DNA from: Hypsibius dujardini
Lineage: Eukaryota > Tardigrada > Eutardigrada > Parachela > Hypsibiidae
Length of the DNA: 24,829 bases
Direction: 5' to 3'
NCBI GenBank assembly: GCA_001579985.1
Contig: LRSR01004736.1
Span: 1 to 24,829, forward strand
Under the pieces are notes generated by a model. The model did not search any database. It was not told the origin of the DNA and worked only from the letters and a program-made list of their open reading frames with translations. The translations under genes and the position numbers were made by a program. Shown here one piece after another: positions 11,647 to 18,352 of the stretch (position 1 is the first letter of the stretch; the number at the start of each line of letters is the position of its first letter).

Positions 11647-12326
11647 CACAGACACACACACAGACACACACAGACACACAGACAGACACACAGACACACA
11701 GACACGCAGAAAATCCGGACCATTTTCGGCTGCTGTGACGATTTTCTCAATTTGCAGGATAAGCCAGCTTCAACCGGCAACGGTTTGACTGTCTTGGCTC
11801 CCCCACAGTATCCCCGGCGGCAAACGCAAAGTCGAAGTAGCTCCGTCGAAGCCGTCCGTCCGGATGCATACGGACACCCGCACATTAGCAATCCAAAGCC
11901 TATCTCCGGTGAAATTCGCAATCCCCGCTCGGAAAGTGCCCAAACAAGACGGAGCTCGACGAATCCGCCACCCGATTATTACGAGTCGGAAACACCGGGC
12001 AATGTTTCCAGGAAGACGAGGAGGACGGTCGCTGCTGATGAGCACCAACTACAGCGGCTAAGTACGGATGAAAGCGACCGTACATTCACCACCTACAGCA
12101 GCAACCAATCGCGGGCCGGTCGGGAGAAAAAGGCAGTGCCCGACACTGCCACCTACCATGACTGGAATCAAATCGACGACACCTACCATAGACCGCCCGA
12201 TTTTTACTTTATGTAAGTATATATAGAATATAATGTATTCAAAAAGTGTGCTTTTAACTAACTGGGTGATTTGATTCTTCTAGGCCCAGCCAACGACGCT
12301 GGACTCAAGTTCCTCAAAATTTCTAA
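104..12326 (+). CDS. Six-DOMON, SEA, single-pass transmembrane protein (5'-partial, 23 exons)
   Basis: Exons (join): 104-413, 573-672, 800-973, 1085-1175, 1450-1587, 1989-2905, 3208-3336, 3436-3741, 3803-4183, 4530-4923, 5221-5913, 6293-6730, 6931-7490, 7802-8183, 8246-8604, 8791-9136, 9244-9501, 9566-9741, 10203-10548, 10856-11203, 11282-11481, 11758-12212, 12284-12326. Every junction is GT..AG and the phases agree throughout, giving about 2,513 residues. The first visible exon enters in phase 1, so the start lies upstream. Order: a linker of unknown fold, six DOMON modules, SEA, transmembrane helix, cytoplasmic tail. DOMON is a beta-sandwich that binds heme or sugar; each module here keeps a Met/His pair suited to b-type heme. 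The likely role is surface redox or ligand binding; this is inferred. The last intron uses a strong GTAAGT that overlaps an in-frame TAA, so read-through of that intron would end the protein at 12216. Family assignment is strong; single weak donors (7491, 9502) are less sure. Confidence 0.85.
349..1514 (+). other. DOMON module 1 (split by four introns)
   Basis: It opens with C-x9-C-x4-C-x-Y-I-A-x-W, then [11 protein letters not shown], a Met (670-672) directly before [15 protein letters not shown], an acidic DFQF-type strand, a Cys before FFMFPVDGG, and ends ISKH...RICIQQC. The candidate heme ligands are the Met at 670-672 and the His at 1464-1466, 94 residues later in the spliced protein. 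It has more introns than any other module: after the first Trp, at the Met, after RPRV, and after DKIS. Confidence 0.85.
1226..1362 (+). repeat. Intronic GACA tetranucleotide array
   Basis: GACA/GATA-type repeats fill the intron 1176-1449; the purest core is at about 1307-1344. Confidence 0.95.
1989..2872 (+). other. Thr/Ser/Pro mucin-like linker between DOMON 1 and 2
   Basis: About 295 residues are dominated by Thr (often in runs) with Ser, Pro and Ala and no Cys. This is the composition of an O-glycosylated stalk. It lies in one exon that enters in phase 1. ACC/ACT/ACA codons are mixed, so this is not a pure trinucleotide array. The long Val-rich reading frame on the opposite strand is its shadow. 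Confidence 0.8.
2873..3835 (+). other. DOMON module 2
   Basis: The opening Cys triplet is split by the intron at 2906-3207 (C...PANC, then [11 protein letters not shown]). [13 protein letters not shown] ends an exon exactly at the Met (3334-3336); the next exon continues [34 protein letters not shown] (His at 3724-3726) and RICVKSC. Met to His is 97 residues. Confidence 0.85.
2937..3153 (+). repeat. Intronic CTGT tetranucleotide array
   Basis: CTGT repeats occupy most of the intron 2906-3207, with the opposite strand sense to the array in intron 1176-1449. Confidence 0.95.
3995..4832 (+). other. DOMON module 3
   Basis: C-x9-C-x4-[20 protein letters not shown] with Met at 4154-4156, then [39 protein letters not shown] (His at 4782-4784) and RICIRQC. 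It is the only module without an intron at the Met; its intron falls nine residues later, after IGW (4183). A short Thr/Pro linker joins it to module 2 within the same exon. Met to His is 94 residues. Confidence 0.85.
4231..4425 (+). repeat. Intronic (CAGAGA)n then (CAGACA)n array
   Basis: A hexanucleotide CAGAGA block (about 4240-4318) passes into CAGACA, then GACA units, within intron 4184-4529. Confidence 0.95.
4942..5150 (+). repeat. Intronic ACAG-rich array with an ~80-bp duplication
   Basis: ACAG/ACAC repeats in intron 4924-5220. A longer segment containing CCCACAGACAACCAGACAG occurs twice (about 4988-5036 and 5070-5118), so blocks as well as short units have duplicated. Confidence 0.9.
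5619..5713 (+). repeat. Coding 21-bp tandem repeat (NQTTESL), four copies plus a partial
   Basis: Four consecutive 21-bp units (5619-5639, 5640-5660, 5661-5681, 5682-5702) and a partial fifth encode LNQTTES; one unit has Leu in place of Gln. Each unit carries an N-x-T glycosylation sequon. The nucleotide copies are nearly identical, so the expansion is recent. Confidence 0.9.
6047..6087. repeat. Small perfect stem in intron 5914-6292
   Basis: GGGGCCAC (6047-6054) and GTGGCCCC (6080-6087) form an 8-bp perfect stem with a 25-nt loop. It sits in a GC-rich island inside an otherwise AT-rich intron. The function is unknown; it may be a remnant of a small retroposon. Confidence 0.4.
7126..7188 (+). 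repeat. Coding hexanucleotide repeat (CAGTCG)n giving a Gln-Ser tract
   Basis: A near-perfect CAGTCG array lies in exon 6931-7490 in the frame that gives alternating Gln and Ser. It sits about 45 residues before DOMON 4 in the linker. All reading frames stay open over it, which explains the Arg-Ser and Asp-Cys shadow frames. Confidence 0.85.
7329..8134 (+). other. DOMON module 4
   Basis: [11 protein letters not shown], then x4-[20 protein letters not shown] with the Met at 7488-7490 at the exon end, then [33 protein letters not shown] (His at 8084-8086) and RICLNPC. Met to His is 95 residues. Three Arg/Lys-rich stretches replace the usual FTRKR strand, but the Cys and ligand positions are kept. 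Confidence 0.85.
7505..7685 (+). repeat. Intronic ACAG array
   Basis: Imperfect GACA/CACAGA repeats in the Met intron of DOMON 4 (7491-7801). Confidence 0.95.
8443..9126 (+). other. DOMON module 5
   Basis: [11 protein letters not shown], then x4-[20 protein letters not shown] with Met at 8602-8604, then [41 protein letters not shown] (His at 9073-9075) and RVCIRASC. Met to His is 95 residues. A Pro/Ser/Thr linker in exon 8246-8604 precedes it. Confidence 0.85.
8655..8752 (+). repeat. Intronic CTGT array
   Basis: CTGT repeats in the Met intron of DOMON 5 (8605-8790), just upstream of the acceptor tract. Confidence 0.95.
9583..10541 (+). other. DOMON module 6
   Basis: [11 protein letters not shown], then x4-[20 protein letters not shown] with Met at 9739-9741, then [40 protein letters not shown], a His in IQAH (10485-10487) and RICVRSC. 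Met to His is 95 residues. The usual ISKH has become IQAH, the only module where the Lys before the His is lost. Its Met intron (9742-10202) carries a MITE. Confidence 0.85.
9803..10055. mobile_element. MITE with TA target duplication and 26-bp terminal inverted repeats
   Basis: The left end 9803-9828 and the right end 10030-10055 are inverted repeats matching at 23 of 26 positions. Both begin CCGTAATC and run to TCAAGGGACA. TA dinucleotides flank each end (9801-9802, 10056-10057). The 253-bp body is AT-rich and has no coding frame. TA duplication is the mark of Tc1/mariner-type (including pogo/Tigger) transposition, so this is a non-autonomous relative. It lies in the Met intron of DOMON 6. 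Confidence 0.7.
10547..10788. repeat. 242-bp near-palindrome forming most of an intron
   Basis: The left arm 10547-10649 and the right arm 10686-10788 are both 103 bp and align without gaps, matching at about 92 of 103 positions. The 36-nt centre is itself partly palindromic (TAGTATACTATA at 10666-10677). The 5' splice site (10549) is the third base of the left arm. It could be a foldback MITE or an expressed hairpin. No clear target duplication is seen. Confidence 0.85.
10870..11196 (+). other. SEA domain with candidate autoproteolysis site
   Basis: About 109 residues between DOMON 6 and the membrane: [12 protein letters not shown], helical [17 protein letters not shown], then [12 protein letters not shown] and a helix with [11 protein letters not shown]. 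The order beta-alpha-beta-beta-alpha-beta, the position next to a transmembrane helix, and the G-S-V motif (Gly-Ser codons 11035-11040) fit SEA domains, which self-cleave between Gly and Ser. The site resembles but does not equal the classical GSVVV. Confidence 0.75.
11371..11436 (+). other. Transmembrane helix and basic stop-transfer
   Basis: A strongly hydrophobic Ile/Gly/Leu/Phe stretch of about 20 residues is followed by [16 protein letters not shown], a classic stop-transfer signal. It places the DOMON and SEA part outside the cell and the remaining ~180 residues in the cytoplasm. Confidence 0.9.
11519..11706 (+). repeat. Intronic CACAGACA array
   Basis: CACAGA/GACA repeats in intron 11482-11757, between the transmembrane exon and the tail exon. 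The array can be read through in frame, so intron retention would add a Thr/Asp/His-rich insert without an early stop. Confidence 0.95.
11758..12326 (+). other. Cytoplasmic tail with a PPxY motif
   Basis: The tail is rich in Ser, Arg, Pro, Thr and Tyr. It contains [10 protein letters not shown] (Pro codons from 11964), which includes PPDY, a PPxY ligand for WW domains. The last 14 residues come from exon 12284-12326 and end PQNF. No enzyme domain is visible. Confidence 0.7.
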
Positions 12327-12437
12327 CGCCCGCTCTTTGCTCATTTATTTTGCACCACCATACGATGTGATGGCTCTCCGTGTTTTTTTTTTTGCCGGAA
12401 CCTCTTGAACGAATTTGATTTACCATGATAAAAACTA

Positions 12438-12443
12438 AATAAA
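12438..12443 (+). terminator. Poly(A) signal AATAAA of the DOMON gene
   Basis: The hexamer lies 112 bp after the stop at 12326. A second AATAAA at 12536-12541 could serve as an alternative. Confidence 0.6.
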
Positions 12444-12574
12444 AAGAACTAAAAGGTTGCTCCTTCATCAGTTCCTTTAATAATTGCACGACTGGAAAAT
12501 CTCTGTAATGAAAGATTCTGCTAGCTAAGTTCATCAATAAAAAAAAGTATTTGGAAATCCACCGAGCGGTGCTT

Positions 12575-12945
12575 CAAAGATCTCCTTTTGTACGGAACAC
12601 GGACTCAAAAGTCTGGTAGCAAAAAATTTGGTCGTTGCACGGGAACCTGTTCGTCTCTCTCACCTAGTCGAGTGTCTGCGACTCCGCGTTTGTTGACCGG
12701 AAGTTGCGAGAACGCTTTAGATCTATCGAGTGCAAACGGCGAACCGAGCGGAGGACCTATCACCGGGGAGCTCTGTCGCCAGCCGAGCGTCCGTCCTGGG
12801 CTTTGTGTCACGACGGTTGCCGACACCGCGGGGACGCTCTGCGTTTGGTATAAGGTTTTAGTTACACCTATGAACAAGAACAAGAACAGCCATCCCACCT
12901 ATATCATCCATAAATTCTGCAATAATAATAATAATAAAAATAAAT
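12575..12945 (+). mobile_element. Possible retroposon ending in an (AAT)n tail
   Basis: A GC-rich segment of about 330 bp sits between AT-rich flanks, then a (GAACAA)-like stretch, then (AAT)n and AAATAAATAA at about 12920-12947. SINEs and some LINE 3' ends carry such a short-repeat tail. I see no clear box A/B promoter, reverse transcriptase or target duplication, so the assignment is weak. Confidence 0.3.
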
Positions 12946-13000
12946 AAGTAATAATAACTGAGCTCAATGACTCACGTTGTTCTAAGTCTGCGTAGAGCCT

Positions 13001-13193
13001 GGTTGGGTTCCCGGTTGGATTCCCGGTCGGGTTTCCGGTCGGGTTCCCGGTTGGGTTCCTGGTTGGGTTCCCAGTTGGGTTCCCGGTTGGATTCCCGGTC
13101 GGGTCTCCGGTTGGGTTTCTGGTTGGGTTCCTGGTTGGGTTCCCGGTTTGGTTCCCGGTTGGGTTCCCGGTTGGGTTCCTGGTTGGGTTCCCC
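13001..13193. repeat. 12-bp minisatellite, about 16 copies
   Basis: The unit is GGTTGGGTTCCC with variants (GGTCGGGTTCCC, GGTTGGATTCCC, GGTTGGGTTCCT). Because the unit is a multiple of three and stop-free, every frame stays open, giving GNPT-like or EPNR-like shadow peptides. It lies downstream of the BTB-BACK gene's stop. Confidence 0.9.
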
Positions 13194-13302
13194 TCTAGCG
13201 TCCGGTTGGGCGGCACTACCTGTTCCGGTGGGAGTTCTCCTTTCTCCTGCAACATTTTGCTCCTGCAGCAATAATGAATGAAGATTAGTTTCGAACATAA
13301 AT

Positions 13303-13308
13303 TTTAAT
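13303..13308 (-). terminator. Possible ATTAAA poly(A) signal for the BTB-BACK gene
   Basis: The minus strand reads ATTAAA five bases after the stop. No AATAAA occurs nearby, so this is the best local candidate, but its closeness to the stop makes it doubtful. Confidence 0.25.
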
Positions 13309-13312
13309 TTGA

Positions 13313-14367
13313 TCAATTTATATCAGTTTTTTGCGAACGAACGAACATGTTAGCTTGTGCGAGTATTTCCAGACCAGGCGATTGGGCGAAGATCTGATCG
13401 TACTGCATGCAGCGGATCAGTTCCTCGTCAGACATGTGAATGAGTCGAACGCACTGCATGAGGCGACCGAGGTGGCGCAGTCTCTCGTTCCGTTTGTGAT
13501 TGATCCAGGCCATTGCCGCTTCGAAGACCTCGAACTCCGACTGTTGAAGCAAAAGTCATTGTGAAAAAGAGCGTTTATCTACGTTTATCTTAATATTTTA
13601 GATTTCAATTTAATTTATTCACGATATATATATAATATGAAATATTCAGCTTTTTTTAGATTCCGCGAACCTTTACAAGGAGGTGATCCGCACCGAGAAC
13701 CTTCACAACGATCGGCAGCGATTGTTCCTGGAAGGATGACCGCGAGCAGAAAACCTTAAAGTCCTTGGTGAAGTTGGACCAGGCTGTTTGCTGCAGGTCT
13801 TCCACGCCCATTTCCGTGGCGACCTGGATTGTCTGCACGATATTCTGCTCCTCGAGTAAACGGTCCATAATCTTGCTACATCTTGCGCTTAACACGTAGA
13901 CCTCCAGTTCCTTGGCCACATTATGGATGGCCACCAGGTTTGTCAGGTCTATCTATCACAACTAAACTGAAACAAAAGTTTCCCTGGTGAAGATGGCAAA
14001 GCTCCCGCAGTGCGCACCTCAATTTTGGCTAAATAAAGGAATTCCACCACCAAGAGCACAGCTTTTGTGAGGAGGCTACCGGAAAGTGCTATCACAATCG
14101 GCAAAGTGTCGCTCCTGTGGAGGTCCCGGCTTCCCTTTTCACACAGCCCGGAATGGCCGACCACCACGGCAGAGTGGACGGGGATTTGGGCGTCGACGGT
14201 TTTCAGCACGATATCACACAGCGAACTGGTTCGCCATAATCGAATAAATGTTCGGTGGATCCTAAAAATCGGAAAAATCGGAAAAATCGGGAAAAATCGG
14301 AAAAATCGGAAAAATCGGAAAAATCGGAAAAATCGGAAAAATCGGAAAAATCGGACAAATTCTCCAT
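13313..14367 (-). CDS. BTB-BACK domain protein without Kelch repeats
   Basis: Exons on the minus strand: 14367-14357 (tentative), 14261-14018, 13952-13671, 13540-13313; 254 residues. Exon 2 gives LCDIVLKTVDAQIPVHSAVVV and a helix ending VVEFLYLAKIE, the BTB core (D-I-V-L, H-x-A-V, F-L-Y). Exon 3 continues IDLTNLVAIHNVAKELEVY, then the BACK helices; exon 4 has SEFEVFEAAMAWINHKRNER and ends just after BACK. BTB-BACK proteins are usually Cullin-3 adaptors whose Kelch repeats bind substrate; none is present here. The two downstream introns are phase 0 and well supported (13953-14017 is 65 bp). The 11-nt first exon, reading MENL with a weak GTCCGA donor, is a guess that fits phase. The BTB middle is shorter and more diverged than usual, so a decaying paralogue is possible. 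Confidence 0.7.
14263..14354 (-). repeat. 9-bp repeat (GATTTTTCC)n filling the BTB gene's first intron
   Basis: About ten copies on the minus strand, one carrying an extra base, run directly into TTTTTAG at the acceptor (14262-14263). The pyrimidine-rich unit itself can act as the polypyrimidine tract. Confidence 0.85.
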
Positions 14368-14626
14368 CTAAGACAACACAGTGCACAACATGGTCTACTC
14401 GTTTTGTCCACGGAAACTTCCGACAAAAAGGGTGGCGGAACGGTTCCACATTAAACCGTTGAAAAAAGAAACATGAAAAAAAAATATTCAAGGCAGAAAT
14501 ATTTGTCGGTTTTTAGATCTGAATATGTCGTAGAAATGGAAAAGAAATTAATATTTCTTATTGTTTCTCTGATGCATTGCAGTGTTGTCGTCAATTAAAA
14601 AGTATGAAGAATTTTTCTTTTCTGGA

Positions 14627-14632
14627 TTTATT
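14627..14632 (-). terminator. Poly(A) signal AATAAA of the small membrane protein gene
   Basis: The minus strand reads AATAAA about 53 bp after the stop codon, followed by T-rich DNA. This supports the exon 2 end. Confidence 0.6.
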
Positions 14633-14684
14633 CTTATTATACGAATATTTTTTCTTTCGAGACATAAATCAGTTCGATGGGATT

Positions 14685-16434
14685 TTACATGGCCACATAC
14701 TTCATGAGGTGACCGCGCCTGTATTTCCTCAGCAGCTCCTCAAACTCCCGCTGCATGGACTTGCGCTCATTTCCATTATTCGCGCCATATCCGGTGGGTT
14801 TCTTGTGCGACTTATCCAAGCGATATGATAAATTCCCGGCGTGGAAGCTCTCTTCCTGAAAGCTGTCACTGCCCGATTCGGTTGACTGTTGAAAGTCTGC
14901 CGCACCGCCGATCGACAAAAGAGGGCAAAGATGCAGCGGCCAGACACACAAACAAATTTACTCCCCGTGCCGTGACGTATCGTACACCGACATTTGGTAC
15001 GCCGACTTTTGGTCATCGGACATATAGTACAGACCGACTTTTGATCATCGGACATAGAGTACAGACCGACGTTTGGTCATCGAACATATATAATGCAGAC
15101 CGACTTTTGGTCATCGAACATGTGGTACAGACCGACTTTTGGTCATCGGACATAGAGTACAGACCGACGTTTGGTCGTCGAACATATATAATGCAGACCG
15201 ACTTTTGGTCATCGGACATATGGTACAGGCCGACATTTCGGTAATCGGGCATATGGTACAGACCGACTTTTGGTCATCGGACATATGGTGCAAGCTGAAG
15301 TTTTGTATGAGTCGACAAATGGTTTGGCGACAGATCGTACCCCGACAATACGTATAGAGGCACATTTCGTTCTTGACGTCTATTGGTTTACCGACCATTA
15401 CTACTTTTGCGACATAATGTACTAGTAGCAATAGTTTTCCGCTCACTGGTGCGGAACGGAAAGTCTATTGATAGACTACCAGCCAACGATTCAGTCGGCT
15501 GAATACCCTTGAACGCATCAAATTTCTAGATTCCCCGTAACATTCTCCATCCACGTTCCCGTAAGATAATAGCACTTTCGCTGAAGGACCGTTTTTCGGC
15601 CCGCGCAATTTGTCGACATACCATGTGTCGACGTCCCATATGTCCATAAAAATCAAATTCGCTAGTTACTATATGTCTTCATACGTTATGTCGGTGTACG
15701 AAATGTCATCCGATACCATTTGTCTAGTACCATTTGTCGGGATACCAAATGTCGAAGTACCAAATGTCGGGATACCAAATGTCGAAGTACCAAATGTCGG
15801 GATACCAAATGTCGAAGTACCAAATGTCGGGATACCAAATGTCGAGGTACCAAATGTCGGGGCACCCGATTCCCAACATATCACAGGGAAGGGGGCGCTG
15901 TGCACAAAAGCCAGACCGGAAGTGATGAGACTCACCACTAAAATCAGACGCTGCCACTTCCGCCAGTCTTCCTCTTGCATCACTGCTCGCGTCGGATGGA
16001 TTCCTTCCGTTGAACTGCTGCTGCTGCTGTTGTTGTTGTTGGCGGCGTTGGTGATGATGATGATGACGAGGAGGAGGAGATAGGCTCGCGGCGGAGGAAT
16101 ACGTTGGCGGTCTCTGCGGAGGGATGAATCTGCTGCTGGGGTGGTTGGTTGTGGGTGGCGCTGCTGCTGCTTGACTGATGTGTTTGGACGAAGATGAGAC
16201 CGGGAATGACGAGGGCGAGGAAGTGGTTTGGGACAAACCATCCGGATCAAAGGTCACGCCCCTGGATGATAAGTCCGAGTTGTCGGGTGAATCGGAGCTG
16301 CTTAATCCTCTCTGCGGCTGCGGTGGCATCTTTCTGGGACCAATCGGACCGCCATGCAAAGAGATCTTTCTTTGATTGTACAGGGCGAACACAGCGATTG
16401 TGACAGGAAGAATTAGCATGATAAAAAATGGCAT
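14685..16434 (-). CDS. Unrecognised small membrane-anchored protein, two exons
   Basis: Exons on the minus strand: 16434-15936 and 14896-14685; 711 nt, 236 residues plus stop. The ATG starts a hydrophobic segment (PFFIMLILPVTIAVFALY, residues 2-19) followed by NQRK, so it is a signal-anchor or very short signal peptide. Residues ~35-150 are Ser/Pro-rich with His (six) and Gln (nine) runs. The second exon is charged and ends FEELLRKYRRGHLMKYVAM. The donor AGTG|GTGAGT is strong; the acceptor after GCGGCAG has a modest pyrimidine tract; phase 1 matches on both sides and joins SDFSDFQQ. I do not recognise the family. With the basic side after the helix, most of the chain is probably cytoplasmic. 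Confidence 0.6.
14975..15875. mobile_element. Foldback-like element: two opposed arrays of diverged ~15-bp units
   Basis: The left array (14975-15310) has ~32-bp units containing CCGACTTTTGGTCAT and GGACATATAGTACAGA, opening with CCGACATTTGGTAC. The right array (15720-15875) repeats TACCAAATGTCG units at 15-bp spacing, which is the reverse complement of that core. More diverged units (CGAC...GTA) continue inward on both sides. Inverted arrays of short tandem repeats are typical of foldback-type DNA elements. It sits in the intron 14897-15935 of the minus-strand gene. No transposase or target duplication is seen. Confidence 0.6.
15462..15477. repeat. 16-bp palindrome near the middle of the foldback-like region
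   Basis: AGTCTATTGATAGACT is a 7-bp perfect stem around TG. It lies about 45 bp from the midpoint of the two arrays and may mark the element's inner part. Confidence 0.4.
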
Positions 16435-17100
16435 CGCTTAGCGACAGAGGAGATACATCCAGAAACTTGTATCTTGCACACGCGTGGCCAGATTACTGGG
16501 TGGTCCGAGTTGGAACCACTCTTTAGCTGGGCGCAAGCCAAAATTGGGTGGTCCGAGTTTGAGCCAAACACCCAGTTTTGTGGCCATTTGTGTATCTCAC
16601 TTTGAGCGTTGAACAATGCAAGCTTGTAAGAGTACTATCTCTGTAAGAGTATCATCTCTGTAAGTGTAACATCTCGTTTCTAAAATTTTCTCGTTCATCT
16701 TTCATCCGAAGCAGATTTAAAGATTCCTGTTTGTTTGACTCGATCATAAATAATTTCTTTGATATTTCAGTTCTGACTGACGATTTCATCGATATTCTGC
16801 ATCATTTTTGCACGGAGCCTGCATAGATTACACGACTTAGTGCTCACAAATATAACAGGACGAAACTCCGAATTTACTAATTAACATTTCAACCCGGCGA
16901 ATCACACCTACTTGCGATAATTCCTCTTTTTACTATCCTCCACCTTGTCCTCACTCAAACAAAACCGAAAACCAACTCCACAAGTAGTCCATTTTCCCTG
17001 AACCGGATCAACCAAAAGAGACAATTCACTCTTCTCCTTCTCCTTCTCTCTCTCTCCGCAAGACCATTCTCACAACAGAATAAGCCATTTCGGCACACCT
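16435..17100. other. 5' flank of the small membrane protein gene; short repeats, no gene seen
   Basis: It contains a 17-bp direct repeat around GGGTGGTCCGAGTT (16498-16514, 16546-16562) and a 17-bp tandem repeat in three copies (16625-16675, TGTAAGAGTA..ATCTC). The rest is unremarkable AT-rich DNA. The promoter of the minus-strand gene should lie here, but no TATA box or initiator is convincing. Confidence 0.5.
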
Positions 17101-17541
17101 TTGTACCTTTACATTAACACACCACACACACATAAACTGCTTCCTTTACAAATTTTCCTCATCAAGGTCTCGCTCCTGTGTGTGTGTGTGTGTGTCAGTC
17201 TCTCCGTGATCTCTCGTCCCTCTTCACTCTCTCGTTGTCGTCGCACCCTTATTACGACAATCACGCCAGGAATCTCACAAGAGCTCGTGTGTGTTTAAAC
17301 ACACGGCGAGTGCGCCATTCCTTTTATATTGCCCTATTGACATGCTACCGTGGCCGACACCGCCGCCACACGGAACACACGAAATAGCCGTCAATGGAAT
17401 GGACAATTATCCACTCTCCCTGCCTGTCTGTTGTCTCTTTTACCAGACCCTCATAAGCATCGCTCTGCGGGACAATAAAAACCGTTTTACAACATCTTAA
17501 TTGTGCTCGTAAACCCCCAAATGTCTGTCTGCCTGTCTGCC

Positions 17542-17609
<68 letters not shown>

Positions 17610-18240
17610 GGTATAATAAAACGCGCTGTCCTGCAGTGCCATTCCATTCGAATGGTGTTTGAAATATGAGGTCTGTTCAAGGTGAGGCAGATGTGACTGA
17701 CTGATTGACTGGTCAGACATCTTTCAGGCACGCAGACGGCGGACCACCGGACGCAGTCACGCAGGCACGCTGCTGCGGAGTGAAAGGGAAACAAAAGGTA
17801 AACTGGATTGGGCGCCGTGAAATGCTTTGTTTAGGATGGGGGACTCACAGAAATTGGCCGGGCCAAAAATGGCCTGTGTGGGTGTTTGTGTAATCAGCTT
17901 ATACAAGCGACCGTCAAAAGGGCAAATCAACTTTTTCCTTCCTGCCTGAATGGTGTTCGTGCAAACACGGTTGTAAAATAAAGTTTACTCAATGAAACGG
18001 TAGGAGGTACAGCACAAATGAGATGGGGGGAGGTGAGTTTGAGTAGTTATGAGTGAGAGAGCAAGAGGTGAAATCGTAAAATCATTAACCTGAGAGCAGT
18101 CGCGTTACCCGAGGATGCACCTCACCGTTGCGAGCAGGGTGTTATTGGGTGGTTGTAAAAGATAATTGTAAAAAAAACCCGTTGTGAAATGTTCATGCAG
18201 AACTTCAGACCAAAACAATAAATCGAACCATTTGACTTTA
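17101..18240. other. Noncoding stretch with a CTGT array
   Basis: A (GT)n tract at 17178-17195, a CTGT array at 17521-17609, and AATAAA at 17978-17983. Reading frames here are short and follow repeats. I see no gene. Confidence 0.5.
17521..17609. repeat. CTGT tetranucleotide array
   Basis: CTGT repeats with a few CTGC and TTGT variants in intergenic DNA. Confidence 0.95.
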
Positions 18241-18244
18241 ACAC

Positions 18245-18352
18245 ACATGTAAATATATATATATGTGTATATATATATATATGTGTGTATATGTATATAT
18301 ATGTGTGTATATGTATATATGTGTATATGTATATATATATATGTGTATATAT
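18245..18352. repeat. AT/GTATAT microsatellite
   Basis: Alternating TATATA and TGTGTATATG units over about 105 bp. It encodes a Tyr/Ile shadow peptide only. Confidence 0.95.

Noticed and set aside
12605-12898. A minus-strand 97-residue protein with a hydrophobic start
   Set aside because: The plus-strand frame over the same segment is equally long, and the segment looks like a retroposon insert; no splice or poly(A) support.
13001-13316. GNPT and EPNR repeat proteins, possibly antifreeze- or collagen-like
   Set aside because: A 12-bp minisatellite keeps every frame open; there is no signal peptide, no stable composition in one frame and no splice link to the BTB gene.
14357-14491. A longer N-terminus for the BTB gene read straight through the 9-bp repeat
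   Set aside because: It would insert a Phe-Arg-Phe run from the satellite and upstream residues unlike any BTB start; the short spliced MENL start fits the BTB N-terminus better, though its donor is weak.
14949-15310. A CRISPR-like array because of regular ~32-bp repeats
   Set aside because: This is animal DNA with spliced genes; the units are contiguous diverged tandem repeats without unique spacers.
15610-16083. Repeat proteins such as VPNVGIPNVE or IWYPDIWYFD
   Set aside because: They come from the TACCAAATGTCG array read in different frames; the array lies in the intron of the minus-strand gene, after a strong donor.
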